In this document: piece by piece, positions 58,743 to 64,000 of the stretch | Position numbering within the stretch: the stretch's first letter is position 1 | Layout: every line of letters begins with the position of its first letter | Assembly: GCA_021521415.1 (NCBI GenBank) | Contig: JAIQDT010001940.1 | Coordinates: forward strand, 124,001 to 188,000 | DNA: 64,000 bases | From: Bidens hawaiensis | Lineage: Eukaryota; Streptophyta; Magnoliopsida; Asterales; Asteraceae | Direction: 5' to 3' | Program-made: the position numbers and the translations under genes | Notes under the pieces: generated by a model | Databases searched by the model: none | What the model was told of the DNA's origin: nothing | Seen by the model: only the letters and a program-made list of their open reading frames with translations

Positions 58743-59031
58743 ATCGATTTTTTTTAATTTTTGTATATAATATAACACTATTGCAAATATACAATACAAA
58801 CAACTATATATATGCTATTCAACACTATTTCAAATATCAAAATGCACACTATTGCACATATACATTATAAAAAAAGTCGGTGTATTCGTAATTTTTTTTA
58901 ATTTTTATATTTTTTTGTAGTAAAGAATAACAACATATAAGAAGGATGAAAGAAAAAAAAATTTAAAAATATTTTTTTAATTAAATTAAAAATATTTCAT
59001 TATTAGTTCTCTAGTTCTCTCATGATCCTCT

Positions 59032-59085
<54 letters not shown>

Positions 59086-59750
59086 GTGAGATTTAGAGAG
59101 AACTCCTCTTAAAGAGAGAACTAGAGAACTAGTAAAGAATTTTTTTTTAACTATTTTAAAAAAATTATTTTGTGATTTTTGTTTCTTTCCTCCTTCTAAT
59201 AAGATGAAATTGTTCAAAAAAAAAAAACCGTCGATGTAATGCATATGTGCATTAATGTGTATTGTATATATAAATAGTGTTTTATTGCATATAATACAAC
59301 ACAAATACATTATCTAAATACACACTATTGAATATATGCAAATACGACACAAATAATTGTATGCAAAACATATTATCGCATATATGTAATACAACACTAA
59401 TGCACATATACACTATATCGATTTTTTTTAAATTTTTGTATATAATATAACACTATTGCAAATATACAATACAAACAACTATATATATGCTATTCAATAC
59501 TATTTCAAATATCAAAATGCACACTATTGCACATATGCATTATAAAAAAGTCGGTGTATTGCATATATGCATTACTCGTTAATTTTTTTTTATTTTTATA
59601 TTTTTTTGGTGGTGAAGCATAACAACATATAAGAAGGATGAAAGAAAAAAGATTTGAAAAATATTTTTTAATTAAATTAAAAATACTTCATTATTAGCTC
59701 TCTCCATAAAATGGAGTTCTCTCATTATTCTCTCCCTATATATATATATA
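58743..59750. repeat. Duplicated MITE-like sequence
   Basis: 58743-59040 and 59417-59750 are direct copies: both carry TTTTTGTATATAATATAACAC, TATATATGCTATTCAA, AAAAAGTCGGTGTATT and AACAACATATAAGAAGGATG blocks, and end CTCTCCCTATATATA. Between them is a (TA)n run (59034-59082) and GAGATTTAGAGAGAACTCC (59088), the inverted counterpart of the GGAGTTCTCTC end near 59711. Two nested or tandem copies of one AT-targeting MITE are likely. Confidence 0.65.
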
Positions 59751-59751
59751 A

Positions 59752-60242
59752 TCCGTTTTTTTGCTCTGGTACCGTAACGAAAACTGACTGAATGACAATT
59801 TTTTTCATGTATCCTAACGAACGTCACGGAAACTAACCGAATTCACCTAGACTTACCACATTTTGTTTTAAATCTGGTATCGTAACGCACGTAACGAAAA
59901 CCAACCGTCGCAACCGAATGCCAATGTTTTTTTTTGTTTTAGCACCGGTACTATAATGAACATTACCGAAATCGATCGAATGTGCGTACATTCACCATCT
60001 CAACGATCGAGATCAACAACACTCGGGGTCTTCCCGACGTCGGGGTTTTACTGACCGATACCACCCGTTAGTCAACCTTAATTTTATGCTTTTTTGTTTT
60101 ATGTTTAGGTTTTAGTTCCGATATCCTAACGCACGGCACCGAAACCGATTGAATTTGAGTCGACTTATCGCCTCAACGCCGGGACCGATGATACTTGAAT
60201 TTTACCAACCTGCCCGGCGTAACGCGCCGGGTAAAACCCTAG
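59752..60242 (+). mobile_element. Non-autonomous Helitron (copy B)
   Basis: The 3' end is hairpin CCCGGCG-TAACG-CGCCGGG (60213-60231), then TAAAACCCTAG (CTAG at 60239-60242) followed by T. The body is homologous to 42839-43350 read in reverse (GCTCTGGTACCGTAACGAAA, GTAACGCACGTAACGAAAAC, GGGGTTTTACTGACCGA). The 5' border near 59752 is approximate. No Rep/helicase frame. Confidence 0.8.
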
Positions 60243-60796
60243 TTACAAACAATACAGATTGAAAGCCATGTCAGATACCTTCACCAAAGTTTCTACTTGT
60301 CTTGCCAAAAAAGAGCCATGGTGGGGGGGGGGGGTAGGGTGGTTTTATTATGGTGGCGGTGATGATTGTTGGTAGTGATGGCTGATGCCGGTGGTGGTTG
60401 ATGGTGGTTGCAGGTGGTGGTGGCTGATCGATGGTAGCGGCCGTGGCACTGGTACTGTCCACATCAACAATAAAAACCGTTAGACCCAAATTAGAAAAGG
60501 CTCAGTAGAGGAAAATAGTTTTCAAGTTGGGACTGTTAGAGAAATTTTCTTTAGTTGAGATTGATATCAGTCAATAGTTAACGAGTCAAAGTTAGAATTA
60601 TTAAAATTTAATATCCCATCCTTTACATTTTTATTTATTTATTCCCCCCCCCCTCGTCGTTTCACCTATTTATTTCTTTCAGCCTAAAAGAAAAAGAGAA
60701 TCCTTTGACATTCCACCTCCTTACGTTTCAGTTTTGTAATAATTTTTCAGCCCTCAACACTAACTCTATTAATTTACTTTTAAGTCTACGTATATA
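60243..60796. other. Gene-free stretch
   Basis: GGTGGT-rich sequence (60320-60440), with a G9-type run near 60324, produces spurious Pro/Thr-rich frames. No gene recognised. Confidence 0.5.
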
Positions 60797-61700
60797 CAGT
60801 AGAAACTCGATAAATTAATACTCGATTATTTAATAAACTCTCTAAGATAATATTTTTTTCGGTCCCGACACGGGGATAGGGTGCTAAATTAATAATTCGC
60901 TAAAATTATAAGATAATTCATTTTTGATAATTTCTTTAGACCCCATGTAAAATATAAATTAATAATTCCTTATATATAGCATATTACATGAATGATTTAT
61001 GAAGGTTTTTTGAAAAATGACTCAATTGTCTTTTGTTTTTTGTTGAAATCAAGTTCCCCTTGAATCTCGTCTCTAATTTTCCTTAGCATGGTAAGAACTT
61101 CAGGTGTTATTTTCTCATAGCTCAACAAGAAATTGTTCAATGTGATTGCCTCTTTAATAGCTTCGTTTCGTGAAGGGGGCTCCATTGTAGAACTTTCATC
61201 ATCTTCTTCATCGATATCATCTTTATTAATTCCAATAATGCTTTCAATAATTTCTTCATCAGTCAACAATTGTGCAACTACATTTTCTTCTGGGTGAGTC
61301 AGAACATCTTCAAATCTCGTCTGTCATTGTTGTTTTTTTCACACCTTTAAGATGGGAAGCCATGTTGTGTGTACGATTGGTTTGTGTTAACCTATTTTGA
61401 TCTTGTATTTATATAGAAAATATTTTTAATGTCCATAAAGTGATACATTGAACACAAGAAGCATAATAAGGTGGGAGATTGAAGGTTTTTTCAAATTGGG
61501 CCGTTCATTTGATATACATGCATTGTATACAATAATTAAGTGGAAGCTTGAAAGGTGTTTGTAAACTAAGTATTCTTCTATAAATTAATAAAATATAATT
61601 AATATATAAATTAATAATTATTAATTTATCTATTAATTAATAACTCTTTTAATTAATAAATTTTGGTGGTCCCAAGTGTATTATTTTATAGAGTTTATAA
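60797..61700 (-). mobile_element. pogo/Tc1-mariner-like element, internally deleted
   Basis: The left end TA|CAGTAGAAACTCGATAAAT and the inverse of the right end (AAACTCTATAAAATAATAC near 61690) match the TIRs of plant pogo-type (Emigrant/Lemi) elements. AATTAATA repeats lie just inside. The interior encodes only the N- and C-terminal ends of a transposase. Right border approximate. Confidence 0.75.
60997..61363 (-). pseudogene. pogo-like transposase remnant (C-terminus plus start codon)
   Basis: An ATG at 61363 (MASHLKGVKKTT) stops after 17 codons. The other frame then enters TRFEDVLTHPEENVVAQLLT and continues to EKITPEVLTMLRKIRDEI, ending KTIESFFKKPS at 60997. This is the C-terminal tail of plant Tigger/Jerky-like (pogo) DDE transposases. 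The CENP-B-type DNA-binding and DDE catalytic parts are missing. QKTIESFF matches the PCNA-binding consensus Qxx(I/L/M)xxFF. Confidence 0.65.
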
Positions 61701-62165
61701 TATAAGTCATTTTATACATAAATACCATTTGTAAATTAGTAATATTATTAAATAGTTTGGGTATAACAATATAAAAATAATTACACAAATATTCTTTGAG
61801 AAAATTCTTAAAACAGGAATTTTTATAAACAAGTTTCTAGTTTTAGGTATCATTTGCAAAGAATTCCATAAATGGGCATTTAAACTAGTCGTGACAAGTA
61901 GTATACATTAACAAACGAGTAATTTACAGAACCAATAAAAATATGCCACGTCCCCTTAAACTAACTATGACGAGCCCGTTCAATAATCATTTAGTTGCCA
62001 TAAATAAAGTAGTTGCGTGTCTTGTAGTCAACGCCCACGACTACTGCATAAATCCTTTAATCATGACGAGTAGATCTTAAAATGTTTCAATACACGAGTA
62101 GTTTACCAAACTAACCATGTGTAAGTCAAGTCAGAATCTTTCAATTTGGTATTAGTTAATCCCGT
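61701..62165. other. Gene-free stretch
   Basis: No gene or clear element recognised. Confidence 0.4.
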
Positions 62166-62514
62166 TGTTAGGCGGAAACTAACAACAAATTGATTCAAGA
62201 CAAACACGAGCAAAAACGGATCAACACAAGAATGACTTCAAAACACACGTTATATTCAACGTCGGGTGCTTAAGCCCTTCAACAACAATTACAATATGAT
62301 TGGAATCAAATACTATGTAATCACACTTCTCTCATCGTTCTACTCAATGACCGACACCTAGTAATGACCTAGTTACAAGGTATTTATAATGCCAAACACC
62401 CTAAAGCCCAAACCCATACAAAAGCCCACCGAAATCAAGAGATTTCGGTGTTACATGTTAGCCTAAACTCAAGCCCAGCTAGATAAAGTATAAACCATTA
62501 AGTGTAGCCCAACA
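62166..62514 (-). repeat. 3' LTR of a third ORF-X element (349 bp)
   Basis: Plus-strand borders TGTTAGGCGGAAAC and GTGTAGCCCAACA. In the element sense it follows a polypurine tract AAAGGGGGAGAT (62515-62526) and starts TGTTGGGC. It has a TATAAATA near 62387-62380 and ends with TTTCCGCCTAACA. Related in layout, though not clearly in sequence, to the 13.1-kb family. Confidence 0.8.
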
Positions 62515-62576
62515 ATCTCCCCCTTTGGTTTATAGCTTGATATTCACTCGTGCTCCATCACTTCAGCATGACCTGC

Positions 62577-63240
62577 CTATAAACCTATGTGTATAATCGA
62601 TCCAGCCATACCAGTATACTCCTTAGCAGTTGGCTCATAAAATGGTTCAACCATGATTTGAAAGCCGTTAAGTGTCTTTATATTCTTTTCACCAAACTTC
62701 AACAAGTCTCTCGGATAAACAATACGGTACTGTCCCTTCTTCAGCCGTGTAATAACTGTAGTTGTCACACCATCATAAGTCCAAAACTTCATCTCATCAA
62801 GAGCACCTTCAGGAAACATCTTGGTGATCGGAATGAACACCACTTTAGCAGTCGGAGGCCACATAATGTTCAACATCGGCTTATTTATATAAGTATCACG
62901 CACCCCCTTCGCTTTCTTGGCAAACGATTCAGCAATAGGCATCTCGAGGCCTTCTTTCAACTTGGTTACTCAAAAACTTCCAGAAATCGATGACTTTTGG
63001 ACAATGATTCAGGTTGTAGAAGGGAGCTTATATTAAATCACTCAAATCGACTTTCATCCACGACCAGAAAATTTTCATCTTCTTGTAATATTCCATATTT
63101 CCAGACTTGCGCTTGACCCACCACATTTCTTTATCAACATCGTATCCCCATGAAACGACTCCCGTACAATCACCATACTTGTCAAAGAAACCCTTTTGGA
63201 GTTCCACCACAAACTTGTCCAGGTGATCGGAAGACACGTG
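62577..63240 (-). pseudogene. ORF-X, copy 3 (C-terminal part)
   Basis: On the minus strand: VVSWGYDVDKEMWWVKRKSG and KIFWSWMKVDLSDLI (63160-63030), a frame change, then KAKGVRDTYINKPML, MWPPTAKVVFIPITKMFPEG, MKFWTYDGVTTTVITRLKKG, RDLLKFGEKNIKTLNGF and a short tail ending 62577. Block order (W-IRR/VKRK motif, basic 'NxP' block, IC/FWxxD block, DLLKxxE/xKN block) parallels copies 1 and 2, but identity is low, so it is a different subfamily. At 63240 the frame is cut by another repeat. Function unknown. Confidence 0.6.
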
Positions 63241-64000
63241 TCACACCCAGGCTTAGGGCCTAGGCGTATGACCATAAGTTGGTACCTGTTTTGTAAATGT
63301 ATCAGAGTTTATGGGTTAATTTTAGCGGAAGGCTTTAGGTTGAATATAATATTAATTTACATTGAAAATTTACTCAGGGATTAAATGCCCGAGTATTAGT
63401 TTACAAAAGATATGTTTCATATGTTTACAAGGATTTCAGTTTCAAAAACGGAGCCATCTTGTAACGCGCTTCTATGTTCATATAGACTCCAATCCTTGTT
63501 AATGCTACTTATGCTTAATTACCTGCAATGGGTTGGAAAAATACGTCAGCTATATGCTGGTGAACACGTATGACTCAATAAAACATTTTGAATGACAATT
63601 ACAATACAAATATAGTTTTCTCGACAACTCAGCGGAAGCATTTCTACTTCCGGTATATGTACCACTGCCCTACACACACAACGGTATTCTACGAGCCACA
63701 TGGCCCTGAACAGAGAACTGGTCATGACCGTTTAAGCTCGCGGCTACTTTGCCTTTGATTGATTGATTGAGCTTTAACAGTTATGTTTGGATCCATACAC
63801 ATGCGTATTCGGTCTGAGTTGATTTTATTCTCTACTTTGTATTATAATGTTTTAGAGATCACATGATCTCGTGTAGACATTGATTGACTCGTTAAGACAA
63901 ACACCCGTTCTTCTCATTGAGTATAAATATGTTTTGAATGATTGAAAAGGTTGACGTATTCACCTGTATTGTCGGTGTTGAAAAACCTTGACTGAATGAT
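63240..64000. mobile_element. Unidentified repeat inserted in ORF-X copy 3
   Basis: From TGTCACACCCAGGCTTAGGG at 63240 the coding frame of ORF-X copy 3 ends abruptly, and non-coding, moderately AT-rich sequence continues to the window edge. TGTCACACCC resembles the start of an LTR. The other end is outside the window, so class and length are unknown. Confidence 0.45.

Noticed and set aside
60271..60489. Pro/Thr-rich minus-strand frame
   Set aside because: Arises from GGTGGT-rich simple sequence and lacks any domain.

Overview
The window is plant nuclear DNA from a eudicot. It is AT-rich, has GT-AG introns, and consists almost entirely of nested transposable elements. The Tat-lineage gypsy element and especially the retroelement ORFs of the 'FWK...MxPRFVQLxLDN' type look like those I associate with Asteraceae (daisy family). 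That assignment is from memory and was not checked. Only one host gene looks potentially intact, a two-exon PWWP-domain gene at 52.0-53.7 kb. No rRNA, tRNA or CRISPR was seen.

Layout. 1-9.1 kb: a degenerate Ty3-gypsy element of the Tat/Retand lineage, read on the minus strand (gag-PR-RT-RH-second RNase H-INT). It also carries a spliced antisense ORF on the plus strand that converges on the integrase end. 11.5-19.3 kb: two members of a long-TIR, ATTGTGT-rich MITE family. The second is split by a 5.9-kb non-autonomous LTR element (13104-19009) with a copia-like gag fused to a large non-pol ORF, here called ORF-X. 20.5-27.6 kb: a gag remnant, a second ORF-X copy with its PPT and 3' LTR (itself hit by a hAT MITE), and a solo LTR of the same family. 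28-31 kb: two SINEs and an element with ~400-bp terminal inverted repeats. 35629-44744: a complete 9.1-kb CACTA element with a TGC target duplication, containing two Helitron ends and a SINE. 45.7-50.4 kb: an exonuclease pseudogene, a 1-kb hAT element, a seven-copy 160-bp tandem array and a 346-bp hAT MITE. 52-53.7 kb: the PWWP gene. 55506-57093: an intact short LTR element (TRIM/LARD class) with a tRNA-Tyr type primer site. 58.7-61.7 kb: a duplicated MITE, a second Helitron of the 42.8-kb family, and a pogo-like deletion derivative. 62.2-64 kb: a third ORF-X element interrupted by another repeat.

The strongest candidate for an under-described system is the ORF-X family. Copies in both orientations lack protease, integrase and RT. 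Each recognisable 3' end has ORF-X directly before a PPT and LTR. ORF-X encodes a long protein with a conserved N-terminal block, a basic or Pro/Thr-rich segment, a coiled coil, an Asp-rich tract and a conserved C-terminal block. LTRs of this family also carry an extended palindrome centred on the TATA box whose arms co-vary between copies. All functional statements are inferred from motifs; no searches were run.
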